Shown here: positions 12,048 to 21,252 of the stretch, one piece after another
Layout of the letters: each line of letters starts with the position of its first letter
Numbering within the stretch: position 1 is the stretch's first letter
Notes under the pieces: generated by a model
The model's input: the letters and a program-made list of their open reading frames with translations, nothing else
The model's database searches: none
Told to the model about the DNA's origin: nothing
Made by a program: the position numbers and the translations under genes
Source of the DNA: Streptomyces sp. ST2-7A
GTDB lineage: Bacteria; Actinomycetota; Actinomycetes; Streptomycetales; Streptomycetaceae
DNA length: 64,000 nucleotides
Direction of reading: 5' to 3'
Assembly: GCF_021390475.1 (NCBI RefSeq)
Contig: NZ_JAJUWS010000003.1
Location: 62,001 to 126,000, forward strand

Positions 12048-12127
12048 GGTCGTCCGCACCCGGCCGGGGCGCCGCGCGGACGGTCACGGGCAATGGGGCG
12101 ATTGCCGGATGACGACGGAGGTACGAC

Positions 12128-12802
12128 GTGGTGCACTCCAGGGGTCGGGACGACCGCGGGGACGGGCATCGGCGCCGGGTGCTGGGCACCCGGACCGCCT
12201 GGCGGGTGACCGGCGACGGGGAATTCTTCTGTCCCCGCTGCGGCGGGGACCGCTGCTACCAGGAACTGACCGGCCGGCGCCGGTTCGCCGTGTTGGGCGT
12301 GTCGGTGCTGCCGCGCGGCGCGGCGGATCCGGTGGTGGCCTGCGCCGCCTGCCGGGGCCACTTCCCGCCCTCGGCGGTGACGGTCCCCACCACGATGCGG
12401 CTGGCCGGGATGCTCCGCGACGCCGTGCACGCCGTCGCGCTGGCCGTACTCGCGGCGGGCGGCGCCGAGGACCGGGGAACCCGTCGGACCGCCGTGGAGG
12501 TCATCCACGAGGCCGGGTACCCGGACTGCACCGAGGAGCGGCTGCTGACCCTGCTGGCCGTGGTCTCGGCGGAGGGGCCGCGCGGCGCGGACACCGAGTT
12601 GGGCCAGGCGCTGGACCCGCTGGCGCCGCTGCTGGCCGTTCCCGGCCGGGAGTCGCTGCTGCTGCGCGGTGCCCGCATCGCGTTGGCCGACGGGCCGTAC
12701 CTGGCGGCGGAGAGCACCGTGCTGGCGGGGATCGGCCGCCGGCTGGACCTCGCGCCGGCGGACACCGCGCGGTTGCTGACCGCCGCTCGCACGCCGTCCT
12801 GA
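12128..12802 (+). CDS. TerB-like protein with N-terminal zinc ribbon
   Basis: A 224-residue soluble protein. The first part has a two-pair zinc ribbon (FCPRCGGDRCY and CAACRGHF). From about residue 85 it is all-helical with the TerB look (AGMLRDAVHAVALAVLAAGG, GARIALADGPYLAAESTVLAGIGRRL). TerB domains occur in tellurite-resistance and general stress systems at the membrane; the biochemical role here is unknown. GGAGG lies 6 nt before the GTG at 12128; the next codon is also GTG. It has its own promoter and is monocistronic, convergent with the GH4 gene. Confidence 0.8.
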   Translation: MVHSRGRDDRGDGHRRRVLGTRTAWRVTGDGEFFCPRCGGDRCYQELTGRRRFAVLGVSVLPRGAADPVVACAACRGHFPPSAVTVPTTMRLAGMLRDAVHAVALAVLAAGGAEDRGTRRTAVEVIHEAGYPDCTEERLLTLLAVVSAEGPRGADTELGQALDPLAPLLAVPGRESLLLRGARIALADGPYLAAESTVLAGIGRRLDLAPADTARLLTAARTPS

Positions 12803-13186
12803 GCCGGCGGGGTCGGGCCTCCGGGGTCGGTCCCGGCCGGGACCGGGGGCGCCGGGAGGCGGGTTCCCCGCCGGTTCGGGACCGGGCACGGTACCGGCAG
12901 ATCAGGGCACCGCCCGGGACCCGCCGCCCCCGGCACGGCACCGACCGGTCCCGGTGACACGACCACCGCTACCACCCGGCACGGGACCGGGACGTCCCGG
13001 GTGCTCCCCGGGGAACGGGCGATGTCCACGTCACACCGGTGCCGCGCCGTCGGGGCGCCCGCACCGATCCACATGCCGACGGGCGACGACCGTGCTCCGG
13101 GGGGCGCCCGGGCACGACCTCCGGTCTCGGCGGGCGGAACGGCACCCGCAACCGGGGGCCTCCCTCCCGCGCGCCGGTGTCCCGCC
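12803..13186. other. Convergent intergenic region
   Basis: 384 bp without a supportable gene between the TerB-like gene and the GH4 gene. The only structure of note is the palindrome at 12828-12845. Confidence 0.55.
12828..12845. terminator. 18-bp palindrome after the TerB-like gene
   Basis: CGGTCCCGG followed directly by its complement, 25 nt after the stop at 12802. A plausible terminator, though the stem has no natural loop. Confidence 0.45.
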
Positions 13187-14614
13187 TCACTCCCGGGCGT
13201 CTCCGGTGCGGGGCGCGTCGTGCCCGCTCCCCGAGCGGGCCCGGGCCAGCAATCGCGCGGCCACCGCCGGTGAGTCGACCAGCGGATGCAGGGCCATCGC
13301 CCGCAGCGCCGCCGTCTCCGAACCGGTCAGGGCCGCCTCGATCACGGCCCGCTCCACCGCTTTCACCTGCAACATCAATCCCAGCTCCGCCGGGCCGGGC
13401 GCGGCGCAGGGCACCGGGTGGGCCCCCTCCGGGGAGAGTTCGCAGACCGTCTCGATGATCGCCCCGGGCCCCAGCGCGGGCAGGGTGTCGGCGTTGCGGA
13501 CGTTGAGCACCAACCGGCGCCGACCCCCCTCCCCGCCGAACAGTCCCCGAAGCACGTCCAGGGCGACCCACTCGTAGCCGCCGCCCTCGGCGAGGTCCCG
13601 CTCGTCGCGACTCCACCCCCCGGAGGCCCGCCGGGCCTCGGCGAGGTAGGTCTCCTCGCGTTCGCGTCGGGTGCTCTCCCACAGGCGGTGGGTCTCGCGG
13701 GCCGCCTCCTCGGCGCCGGGTCCGTCCCCGGCGTCGGCGGGGTCCGCGGGGCCGAGCGAGGCCGCCTCGGCGAAGAAGGCGGACTGCTGCCGGTCCAGGA
13801 ACTCCCCCCGCGTCTCGGCCGCCTCCCACGTCTTCTCCAAGCTCTCGCGCCGGAAATAGTGGTAGTACAGGTACTCGTTGGGCAGGGAGCCCAGGGCCCG
13901 CAACCAGGGGCCGCCGAACAGCCGACCCTCCTCGAAGGAGGCCAGCGCCCGGTCGTCGGCCAACAGGTCGGGGAGCAGGTCGCGGCCCCCGACCGTCAGG
14001 GAGCGCAGCCAGCCCAGGTGGTTGAGGCCGACGTAGTCGGCGCGCACGGTCTCCGGGTCCGCGCCGGCGGCCCGTGCGGCGCGGCGGATCAGCCCGGCCG
14101 GTGAGTCGCAGATCCCGATCACCCGGGGGCCGAGGACGGCCGACATCGCCTCGGTGACGATGCCCGCCGGGTTGGTGAAGTTGACGACCCGGGCCCCGGG
14201 CGCCACCTCGCGCACCAGTTCGGCGAAACGGACCGCCTCCGGCACCGCGCGCAGGGCGTAGAGGACACCCGCCGCGCCCACCGTCTCCTGGCCCAGCACC
14301 CCCTCGGCGAGGGCCATCCGTTCGTCGCGGGCCCGCCGGACGGTGCCACCGGGACGGATGGCGAAGAGCACCGCGTCCGCGCCGCGCAGGGCGGCGGCGG
14401 GATCGGTCTCCACCCGCACCGCGGGCCCCTCCCCCACCACCGGGCCGGCGACCGCGCGCAGACCGCGCAACACCCGGGCGATCACCGCCGTGCGCGCGGG
14501 ATCGGTGTCGTACAGGACCAGCTCATCGACCGGGACCGACCCGGCCGCCGCCAGCAGGGCGCGGTACACCAGGGGAACGCGGAATCCCCCACCACCGATG
14601 ATCGTCAGCCTCAT
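13187..14614 (-). CDS. GH4 family 6-phospho-beta-glucosidase-like enzyme
   Basis: A 475-residue NAD- and metal-dependent glycoside hydrolase of family 4. The N-terminus is a Rossmann fold (MRLTIIGGGGFRVPLVYRALL). Then come VVNFTNPAGIVTEAMS, the ICDSP segment supplying the metal-binding Cys, and GLNHLGWLRSL with the metal-binding His. GH4 enzymes split 6-phospho-alpha/beta-glucosides by an oxidation-elimination route. The exact sugar is not predictable, and there is no PTS or ABC importer next to it. The ATG at 14614 is chosen because the Rossmann strand begins there; TACTTT 7 nt upstream suggests a leaderless mRNA. Divergent from the PfkB kinase gene. Confidence 0.9.
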   Translation of the reverse strand: MRLTIIGGGGFRVPLVYRALLAAAGSVPVDELVLYDTDPARTAVIARVLRGLRAVAGPVVGEGPAVRVETDPAAALRGADAVLFAIRPGGTVRRARDERMALAEGVLGQETVGAAGVLYALRAVPEAVRFAELVREVAPGARVVNFTNPAGIVTEAMSAVLGPRVIGICDSPAGLIRRAARAAGADPETVRADYVGLNHLGWLRSLTVGGRDLLPDLLADDRALASFEEGRLFGGPWLRALGSLPNEYLYYHYFRRESLEKTWEAAETRGEFLDRQQSAFFAEAASLGPADPADAGDGPGAEEAARETHRLWESTRREREETYLAEARRASGGWSRDERDLAEGGGYEWVALDVLRGLFGGEGGRRRLVLNVRNADTLPALGPGAIIETVCELSPEGAHPVPCAAPGPAELGLMLQVKAVERAVIEAALTGSETAALRAMALHPLVDSPAVAARLLARARSGSGHDAPRTGDARE

Positions 14615-14621
14615 GCCCCGG

Positions 14622-14627
14622 AAAGTA
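14622..14627 (-). promoter_or_regulatory. -10 hexamer for leaderless GH4 mRNA
   Basis: TACTTT (minus strand) 7 nt before the ATG at 14614. Confidence 0.4.
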
Positions 14628-14757
14628 CCGTAGAACCCACCGGCGACGCGGGACCCGGAACGGGGATCGGCCGTCCCCGGCCGTCGTCGTTCCCGACCGC
14701 CCGCCGGCCCGCGACCCACCGCGGGTCCCCTCCGCATCTCGTGCCGGGAGTTCCACC

Positions 14758-15948
14758 GTGACCACGCCGGGTACCCCCCGTCCAGCCGTCCCCCCCGTCG
14801 CCGTGCCGACGGCCGACGGACCGCGTCGCCCCGACCCGCTCGCCCACCTGCGACGGCCGGGCGATCCGGCCTGCGACGCGCACCTCACCGGCACGGTCTT
14901 CCTCGACATCGTCTTCACCGGCCTGGACGGCGCCCCGGTGCGCGGCACCGAGACCTGGGCCCGGGGCATGGGGTCCTGCCCGGGCGGGGTCGCGAACATG
15001 GCCACCGCGCTGGCCCGGCTGGGGCTGCGCACCCGCCTCGCGGCGGCCTTCGGGGACGACCGGTACGGCGAGTACTGCTGGGAGACCCTGGAGCGCGACG
15101 AGGGCATCGACCTGTCACCCTCCCGGGTACTGGCGGGTTGGCACTCCCCGGTGACCGTCTCGATGGCCTACGAGGGCGAGCGCACCATGGTGTCGCACGG
15201 CCACCTCGCGCCCCTCTCGCCGACCGCCCCGACCGGCGGTCGGGCCCCCGACCCGGCACGCTCCTGTGTGGCCTCCCTCGCCCCCGGAGAGCCGCAGGAG
15301 TGGATCGCGCGGGCGGCCGGGGCCGGCTCCGTGGTCTTCGCCGACACCGGCTGGGACGAGACCGGACGCTGGGACCTGTCCTCGCTGGACGGCCTGGCGC
15401 ACTGCGCCGCCTTCCTCCCCAACGCCGAGGAGGCGATGCGCTACACCCGCACCGACTCCCCGCACCGGGCGGTGCGGGCGCTGGCCGAGCACGTCCCGCT
15501 GGCGGTGGTGACCATGGGCGCCCGGGGCGCGGTGGCCGCCGACGCCGGCACCGGTGAGCTGGTGGAGGTCCCCGCCCTGCCGGTCACGGTGCTGGACCCC
15601 ACCGGGGCCGGGGACGTCTTCATGGCGGGCTTCGTGACCGGGACCCTCGCCGGGTGGCCGCCGGCCGACCGGCTGGCCTTCGCCGCGCTGACCGCCGGAC
15701 TGTCGGTGCAGGAGTTCGGCGGTTCGCTCTCCGCGCCCTGTTGGGACCAGATCGCCGCCTGGCGCCGCCGCACCCTGCGCGCCGGCGGCGCACCGGCCCG
15801 CTACGACTTCCTGGACGCCCTGATCGTGGACATCGAACCGGGGGCGGGCGGCGGCCCCGGCGACGGGACGCGGACGGACGGCCCGGTGCCGGGCCGCCCG
15901 TTGCGCCGGGCGGTGCCGACGCTGGGCTTCGGGGACCACTCGCACTGA
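14758..15948 (+). CDS. PfkB-family carbohydrate kinase
   Basis: A 396-residue ribokinase-like kinase. The GG signature is in SCPGGVANMATALARLG, and the C-terminal ATP/active-site signature is VLDPTGAGDVFMAGF with the catalytic Asp in the GAGD loop. About 40 N-terminal residues (Pro-rich) and a Pro/Gly-rich tail flank the fold. It would phosphorylate a sugar or nucleoside; the substrate is not clear. GGGAG lies 7 nt before the GTG at 14758. The gene is divergent from the GH4 phospho-glucosidase, so the two may work on the same sugar and share the 143-bp control region. Confidence 0.88.
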   Translation: MTTPGTPRPAVPPVAVPTADGPRRPDPLAHLRRPGDPACDAHLTGTVFLDIVFTGLDGAPVRGTETWARGMGSCPGGVANMATALARLGLRTRLAAAFGDDRYGEYCWETLERDEGIDLSPSRVLAGWHSPVTVSMAYEGERTMVSHGHLAPLSPTAPTGGRAPDPARSCVASLAPGEPQEWIARAAGAGSVVFADTGWDETGRWDLSSLDGLAHCAAFLPNAEEAMRYTRTDSPHRAVRALAEHVPLAVVTMGARGAVAADAGTGELVEVPALPVTVLDPTGAGDVFMAGFVTGTLAGWPPADRLAFAALTAGLSVQEFGGSLSAPCWDQIAAWRRRTLRAGGAPARYDFLDALIVDIEPGAGGGPGDGTRTDGPVPGRPLRRAVPTLGFGDHSH

Positions 15949-16072
15949 GACGCACGCCGAATCCGCGCCGGCGGTCGGGGCCGGCGGTTCCCGACGGACT
16001 CGGAAAATCGACCCGCCCCCAGTCGGCGCGGCGTCGTACCCTTGAGGTCCGATCCTCGAGGAGCAGAGAGGG

Positions 16073-16099
16073 ATGACGGGCCCCTCGGGCCGCCCATGA
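16073..16099 (+). promoter_or_regulatory. 8-codon upstream ORF coupled to phoH
   Basis: GAGGAGCAGAGAGGG, an excellent ribosome-binding site, stands before ATG 16073, which opens MTGPSGRP and stops at TGA 16097-16099. That stop overlaps the phoH ATG (16096) as ATGA. phoH itself has no good ribosome-binding site, so it may be translated mainly by re-initiation. Confidence 0.5.
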
Positions 16100-17199
16100 C
16101 TCAGACATCGACACCCCGCGCGGTGGGAGAAGCCACCGCCGCCGAGGCCACCGCCCGCTTCACCGTGCCGGCCAAGCACCCCATGGTGACGGTGCTCGGC
16201 TCCGGCGATTCCCTGCTCCGGGTCATCGAGCAGGCCTTCCCGGCGACCGACATCCATGTCCGCGGCAACGAGATCAGCGCCGCCGGCGACCCACAGGAGG
16301 TCGCCCTGATCCAGCGTCTGTTCGACGAGATGATGCTGGTGCTGCGCACCGGGCAGCCCATGACGGAGGACGCCGTCGAGCGCGCCATCGCCATGCTGCG
16401 CGGCGGGGACGGCGCGGAGAGCCCCGCCTCCGTGCTGACCCAGAACATCCTCTCCAGCCGCGGCCGCACCATCCGCCCCAAGACGCTGAACCAGAAGCAC
16501 TACGTGGACGCCATCGACCGGCACACCGTGGTCTTCGGCATCGGCCCGGCGGGCACCGGCAAGACCTACCTGGCGATGGCCAAGGCCGTGCAGGCGCTGC
16601 AGTCCAAACAGGTCAACCGCATCATCCTGACCAGGCCGGCGGTCGAGGCCGGGGAGCGGCTGGGCTTCCTGCCCGGCACCCTCTACGAGAAGATCGACCC
16701 CTACCTCCGGCCGCTGTACGACGCCCTGCACGACATGCTGGACCCGGACTCGATCCCCCGGCTGATGGCGGCGGGCACCATCGAGGTGGCGCCGCTGGCG
16801 TACATGCGCGGTCGTACCCTCAACGACGCCTTCATCATCCTGGACGAGGCGCAGAACACGAACCCCGAGCAGATGAAGATGTTCCTGACCCGGCTCGGGT
16901 TCGAGTCCAAGATCGTGATCACGGGTGACGTGACGCAGGTGGACCTGCCCGGCGGCACCCGCAGCGGCCTGCGCCAGGTCCAGGAGATCCTGACCGGTGT
17001 CGAGGACGTCCACTTCTCCCGTCTCACCAGCTCGGACGTGGTCCGGCACAAGCTGGTCGGTCGGATCGTCGACGCCTACGAGCGGTTCGACGATCGCGAG
17101 CGGGAGCGTGCGGAGCAGGACTCCCGGACCGGGCGCGGCGAGTCTGCCGACGACGGGCGCCGCGATCGGTCCGGCCGCACCGGCCGCACCGGAAGGTGA
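16096..17199 (+). CDS. phoH: PhoH-like ATPase
   Basis: A 367-residue PhoH/PhoL-type P-loop NTPase. The N-terminal part resembles an RNA-binding module ([28 protein letters not shown]). The ATPase core has Walker [14 protein letters not shown] (Walker B) and [11 protein letters not shown]. It neighbours ybeY, the conserved bacterial pair linked to rRNA and ribosome quality control. The Arg/Asp-rich last 30 residues are probably disordered. Start choice: ATG 16096 matches where family similarity begins; an overlapping short upstream ORF may deliver ribosomes. Confidence 0.95.
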   Translation: MTQTSTPRAVGEATAAEATARFTVPAKHPMVTVLGSGDSLLRVIEQAFPATDIHVRGNEISAAGDPQEVALIQRLFDEMMLVLRTGQPMTEDAVERAIAMLRGGDGAESPASVLTQNILSSRGRTIRPKTLNQKHYVDAIDRHTVVFGIGPAGTGKTYLAMAKAVQALQSKQVNRIILTRPAVEAGERLGFLPGTLYEKIDPYLRPLYDALHDMLDPDSIPRLMAAGTIEVAPLAYMRGRTLNDAFIILDEAQNTNPEQMKMFLTRLGFESKIVITGDVTQVDLPGGTRSGLRQVQEILTGVEDVHFSRLTSSDVVRHKLVGRIVDAYERFDDRERERAEQDSRTGRGESADDGRRDRSGRTGRTGR

Positions 17200-17212
17200 C
17201 GGGCCACAGGTC

Positions 17213-17710
17213 ATGGCGATCGATGTGAACAACGAGTCCGGTCTGGACTTCGACGAGAAGGCCGTACTCGACATCGCCCGGTACGCGCTCGCCCGGATGC
17301 GGATCCATCCGCAGTGCGAGCTGTCGGTCATCGCGGTGGACGGCGCCGCGATGGAGCAGCTCCACCTGCAGTGGATGGACCTGCCCGGACCGACCGACGT
17401 GATGTCCTTCCCGATGGACGAGCTGCGTCCCCCCGGCAAGGACGAGGAGGAGCCCCCACCGGGCCTGCTGGGGGACATCGTGCTCTGCCCCGAGGTGGCC
17501 CGCACCCAGGGTCTGGCCGCGCCCACGGCGCACTCCATGGACGAGGAGCTGCAGCTGCTCACCGTGCACGGAGTGCTGCACCTGCTCGGCTACGACCACG
17601 AGGAGGCCCCGGAGCGGGCCGAGATGTTCGGCCTGCAGAAGGCGATCGTGGACGGCTGGCGGGACGAGCACGGGCTCACCGGCCCCTCACCGGCCCCCAC
17701 GACGACGTGA
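17213..17710 (+). CDS. ybeY: rRNA maturation endoribonuclease YbeY
   Basis: A 165-residue zinc-dependent endonuclease for 16S rRNA 3'-end maturation and ribosome quality control. The metal site [11 protein letters not shown] (three His) is intact. The central acidic insertion [12 protein letters not shown] is a little longer than in E. coli. It starts 13 bp after phoH at ATG 17213 within the same operon. Confidence 0.95.
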   Translation: MAIDVNNESGLDFDEKAVLDIARYALARMRIHPQCELSVIAVDGAAMEQLHLQWMDLPGPTDVMSFPMDELRPPGKDEEEPPPGLLGDIVLCPEVARTQGLAAPTAHSMDEELQLLTVHGVLHLLGYDHEEAPERAEMFGLQKAIVDGWRDEHGLTGPSPAPTTT

Positions 17711-17736
17711 CCGGGCGCCCGAGCCCCGGTCCGCCC

Positions 17737-17768
17737 GGGTGCCCCGGTGCCCGGGCACCGGGGCACCC
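17737..17768. repeat. 32-bp perfect palindrome in the ybeY-corC gap
   Basis: GGGTGCCCCGGTGCCC (17737-17752) is followed immediately by its exact complement (17753-17768). It ends 36 bp before the next gene. It could attenuate transcription within the operon, or protect the upstream mRNA. Confidence 0.7.
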
Positions 17769-17804
17769 GTCCACCCATTGCCGATATGACGGTGTGACGA
17801 CGAC

Positions 17805-19406
17805 ATGACCGGTTCCCTGCTCACCGGCGTCGTGGTCCTGGTGCTGCTGGCCTGGCTCGCCTCCTGCGCGGAGGCGGGCATCGCCCGTATCAACAATTAC
17901 CGCGCCGAGGAGGCGGTACGGGCCGGTAAACGGGGCGCGGCCAAACTGGCCGCGGTCGCCGCCGATCCGGTGCGCTACCTCAACCTCGCGCTCCTCCTGC
18001 GGGTCGCCGCCGAGACCGCCGCCGCCGTACTGGTCGCCTACGCCTGCCTGGTGTCCCTCGACTCCACCCGGCAGGCCCTGGGGCTGGCCTTCGGCATCAT
18101 GCTGTTGATCTCCTTCGTGGCGGTCGGCGTCTCACCGCGCACCATCGGCCGACAGCACCCGGTCACCACCACCACCGCGGCCGCCCATGTCCTGTTGCCG
18201 CTCGCCAGGGTGTTGGGGCCGCTCACCCAACTGCTGATCCTGCTGGGCAACGCCCTGACCCCCGGCAAGGGCTTCCGGCGCGGACCGTTCGCCTCCGAGG
18301 CGGAGCTGCGCGCCATGGTGGACCTGGCGGGTCGCGACCGGCTCATCGAGGACGAGGAGCGCCGCATGGTGCACTCGGTCTTCGAGCTGGGCGACACCAT
18401 GGTGCGCGAGGTGATGGTGCCGCGCACCGACCTGGTCACGATTCCCCGCGACCACACCCTGCGCCAGGGATTGACCCTGGCACTGCGCTCGGGATTCTCC
18501 CGCATCCCGGTCACCGGCGAGAACGACGACGACATCATGGGGGTGCTGTACCTCAAGGACCTGGTGCGCCGGGTGCACGTCAGCCGCGACTCCGAGACCG
18601 ACCCGGTGGAGACCGCGATGCGGCCGGCGACCTTCGTGCCCGACACCAAGAACGCGGGCGACCTGCTGCGCGAGATGCAGCGCGACCACATCCATGTGGC
18701 GGTCGCGATCGACGAGTACGGCGGCACGGCCGGCATCGTCACCATCGAGGACATCCTGGAGGAGATCGTCGGCGAGATCACCGACGAGTACGACCGGGAG
18801 TTGCCGCCGGTGACCCCGCTGGACGGCGACCGGCACCGGGTCACCGCCCGGCTGGACCTCGGCGACCTCGGCGAGCTGTACGGCATCGAACTGGACGACG
18901 AGGACGTGGAGACCGTCGGCGGGCTGCTCGCCAAACAACTGGGACGGGTGCCGATCGCCGGGGCGACCGCCGAGGTCGACCTCACCCGGGAACACGGGAC
19001 GCCGAACCTGGCGGGGCTGCGGCTGACCGCGGAATCCCCGGCGGGACGGCGGAACCGGATCCTCACGGTGCTGGTCGAACCGATCCGGCCGGGTGACCGG
19101 GCGACGGAGGAGGACGCCGGCGGCATACCGGTGGACGACGCCCCCGGGTATGCCGACGACCCCGATGGGGCCGGGGGACCCGGCGACCCCGGCCCTCACG
19201 GTGAGGTCGCCGGCCCCGGGGAACCCGGCGACCGCCGCGAGCCCGGGACACCCCGCGAGCCGGGTACTCGGGGTGGTTCCGGTGATGACGGGGCTCCCGG
19301 TTCTCCCGGCGCCCCGGGGAGGCACGACGACCCGGCCGGGATGGAGATCGACACCGCCGATGCCGGCGGTACACCCGACCCGGGAAAGGACTCCCGCCGC
19401 CCCTGA
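17805..19406 (+). CDS. Hemolysin C/CorC-type membrane protein (CNNM + CBS + CorC domains)
   Basis: A 533-residue integral membrane protein. Residues about 1-150 form the CNNM/DUF21 membrane domain with four hydrophobic segments. A CBS pair follows (MVPRTDLVTIPRDHTLRQG and IDEYGGTAGIVTIEDILEEIVGE), then the CorC_HlyC domain (about 340-425). Such proteins are linked to magnesium/cobalt efflux. The last 110 residues are Gly/Pro/Asp-rich with collagen-like G-x-P triplets and look disordered. The usual neighbour of ybeY and era in this group. Confidence 0.92.
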   Translation: MTGSLLTGVVVLVLLAWLASCAEAGIARINNYRAEEAVRAGKRGAAKLAAVAADPVRYLNLALLLRVAAETAAAVLVAYACLVSLDSTRQALGLAFGIMLLISFVAVGVSPRTIGRQHPVTTTTAAAHVLLPLARVLGPLTQLLILLGNALTPGKGFRRGPFASEAELRAMVDLAGRDRLIEDEERRMVHSVFELGDTMVREVMVPRTDLVTIPRDHTLRQGLTLALRSGFSRIPVTGENDDDIMGVLYLKDLVRRVHVSRDSETDPVETAMRPATFVPDTKNAGDLLREMQRDHIHVAVAIDEYGGTAGIVTIEDILEEIVGEITDEYDRELPPVTPLDGDRHRVTARLDLGDLGELYGIELDDEDVETVGGLLAKQLGRVPIAGATAEVDLTREHGTPNLAGLRLTAESPAGRRNRILTVLVEPIRPGDRATEEDAGGIPVDDAPGYADDPDGAGGPGDPGPHGEVAGPGEPGDRREPGTPREPGTRGGSGDDGAPGSPGAPGRHDDPAGMEIDTADAGGTPDPGKDSRRP

Positions 19407-19624
19407 TCACCGATCGGTGAGGGAGTGACCGGCGGACGCCGTACCGGGCGCCGGTCACTCCTCCCCATGGGGCCGGCCCGGACCCCGTCGGCGACTCGTC
19501 CCGAACACGCGGCGTCGCGACATCGGGGGGGGCGGACCCGATGGCCGGGCAACCCTCCCGCCGGTCGGCGTGCCGGACACCCGGGCCCGCCCACCGCGCC
19601 CGTCGGAGGGCGCCCAACAGCCCT

Positions 19625-19630
19625 TATGCT
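19625..19630 (+). promoter_or_regulatory. -10 hexamer for leaderless deaminase-like mRNA
   Basis: TATGCT lies 7 nt before the ATG at 19638. Confidence 0.5.
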
Positions 19631-19637
19631 GCTCGCC

Positions 19638-19988
19638 ATGAGCGATGACGCGCTGAACCCCGAGGACCGCAAGATCATCACGTTGGCGCGCAGCGCCCGG
19701 GCCCGCAACGGCGCCCCCGAGGGAGCGGCGGTCCGTGACGAGACCGGCCGCACCTACGTGGCGTCCACCGTCGCGCTGGAGTCCCTGCGGCTGAGCGCCC
19801 TGCGCACGGCCGTCGCCATGGCCGTCGCCGGCGGCGCCCGCTCGCTGGAGGCGGCGGCGATCGTCTCCGAGGCCGGGGAACCCGGCGTCGAGGATCTGGC
19901 TGCGGTGCGGGATCTCGGCGGTGCCGGGACCCCGGTGCTGCTGGCCGCCCCGGACGGCACGCCCCGGACAACCGTGACGGCGGGCTGA
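19638..19988 (+). CDS. Cytidine deaminase-like protein
   Basis: A 116-residue protein with the cytidine-deaminase fold pattern (ARNGAPEGAAVRDETGRTYVASTVALESLRLSALRTAVA). It lacks the zinc-binding HAE and PCxxC motifs of active cytidine deaminases: the HAE position reads as ALE, and no Cys is present anywhere. It is therefore probably catalytically dead or has another role. It sits between the CorC-like gene and era, a conserved position in this group as far as I recall. ATG 19638 was chosen; ATG 19626 is possible but lies inside the likely -10. Confidence 0.75.
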   Translation: MSDDALNPEDRKIITLARSARARNGAPEGAAVRDETGRTYVASTVALESLRLSALRTAVAMAVAGGARSLEAAAIVSEAGEPGVEDLAAVRDLGGAGTPVLLAAPDGTPRTTVTAG

Positions 19989-20013
19989 CCCCCGACCCGG
20001 TGCCCGCATCGGG

Positions 20014-20019
20014 GAGAAT
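20014..20019 (+). promoter_or_regulatory. -10-like hexamer before era
   Basis: GAGAAT 7 nt before the ATG at 20027; one mismatch to TANNNT. Confidence 0.35.
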
Positions 20020-20026
20020 GGCGGGC

Positions 20027-20971
20027 ATGACCGCTCCCACCCCGGCCCCCTCCGAGGCCCCGCACCGTTCCGGTTTCGCCTGTTTCGTCGGGCGCCCCAA
20101 CGCGGGGAAATCCACTCTGACCAACGCCCTGGTGGGAACCAAGGTCGCGATCACCTCGAATCGCCCGCAGACCACCCGGCACACCGTGCGCGGCATCATC
20201 CACCGACCCGACGCCCAGTTGATCCTGGTGGACACACCCGGCCTGCACAAACCGCGCACCCTTCTCGGGGAGCGGCTGAACGACGTGGTCCGGGCCACCT
20301 GGGCCGAGGTGGACGTGATCGGGTTCTGCCTGCCGGCCGACCAGAAGGTCGGTCCCGGCGACCGGTACATCGCGCAGGAACTGGCCGGCGTCAAGCGGAC
20401 CCCGAAGGTCGCCGTGGTCACCAAGACCGACCTGGTGGACCAGCGGGAACTGGCCGAGCGGCTCATCTCGGTGGACCGACTCGGCCGTGACCTGGGCATC
20501 GAGTGGGCCGAGATCATCCCGGTCTCGGCGGTGGCCGACCGGCAGGTGGGCCTGCTCGCCGACCTGCTGGTGCCGCTGCTGCCCGAGGGGCCGACGCTGT
20601 ACCCCGAGGGGGACCTGACCGACGAGCCGGAGCAGGTCATGGTGGCCGAGCTGATCCGCGAGGCGGCCCTGGAGGGTGTGCGGGACGAGCTGCCGCACTC
20701 GATCGCGGTGGTGGTCGAGGAGATGCTGCCGCGACGGGACCGGCCGGCGGACCGCCCGCTGCTGGACATCCACGCCAACATCTTCATCGAGCGCAGCAGT
20801 CAGAAGGGCATCGTGATCGGGCCCAAGGGCAGCCGGCTGAAGCGGGTGGGCACCTCCTCCCGGCGACAGATCGAGGCGCTGCTCGGGACGCCGGTCTTCC
20901 TGGATCTGCACGTGAAGGTGGCCAAGGACTGGCAGCGCGACCCCAAGCAGTTGCGTCGCCTGGGCTTCTGA
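20027..20971 (+). CDS. era: GTPase Era
   Basis: A 314-residue Ras-like GTPase that binds 16S rRNA during 30S assembly. G motifs: GRPNAGKS (G1), the TTRH region (G2), DTPGLHKP (G3), TKTD (G4). The C-terminal KH domain includes SQKGIVIGPKGSRLKRVG. ATG 20027 was chosen because the conserved region starts soon after; an upstream in-frame GTG at 20000 would add nine residues. Follows phoH-ybeY-corC, consistent with a ribosome maturation cluster. Confidence 0.95.
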   Translation: MTAPTPAPSEAPHRSGFACFVGRPNAGKSTLTNALVGTKVAITSNRPQTTRHTVRGIIHRPDAQLILVDTPGLHKPRTLLGERLNDVVRATWAEVDVIGFCLPADQKVGPGDRYIAQELAGVKRTPKVAVVTKTDLVDQRELAERLISVDRLGRDLGIEWAEIIPVSAVADRQVGLLADLLVPLLPEGPTLYPEGDLTDEPEQVMVAELIREAALEGVRDELPHSIAVVVEEMLPRRDRPADRPLLDIHANIFIERSSQKGIVIGPKGSRLKRVGTSSRRQIEALLGTPVFLDLHVKVAKDWQRDPKQLRRLGF

Positions 20972-21252
20972 CGTCCGATCGGCCCCGGGTCGGTACCCCC
21001 GTCGGGGCCGTTCGGGCCGTTCGGGGCCCGGACACCCACCGGGCGACGTTCCCCCGCGCCCCGCGCCCCGGTGCCCGGCACCGCGCCACTCCCCGGACTC
21101 CGGATGCGGCGAGCGGCGGGGGCGCGGCGCGGGGCCGTGGTCCGACCCACCCGCCCCCGGCGCCGCCCGGAACCGGACACCACAGGCCGGGGACCGGACC
21201 CGGCCCGACGCCGCCGGGCCGCACCGGGCCGTCCGGCGCCGTGGTCGGCCGC

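Larger units (their letters stand above)
11810..12127. other. leuA to TerB-like gene intergenic region
   Basis: No protein gene. It holds a second strong hairpin (11860-11895), a promoter (11989-12018) and a 5'-UTR hairpin (12026-12047). Confidence 0.6.
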
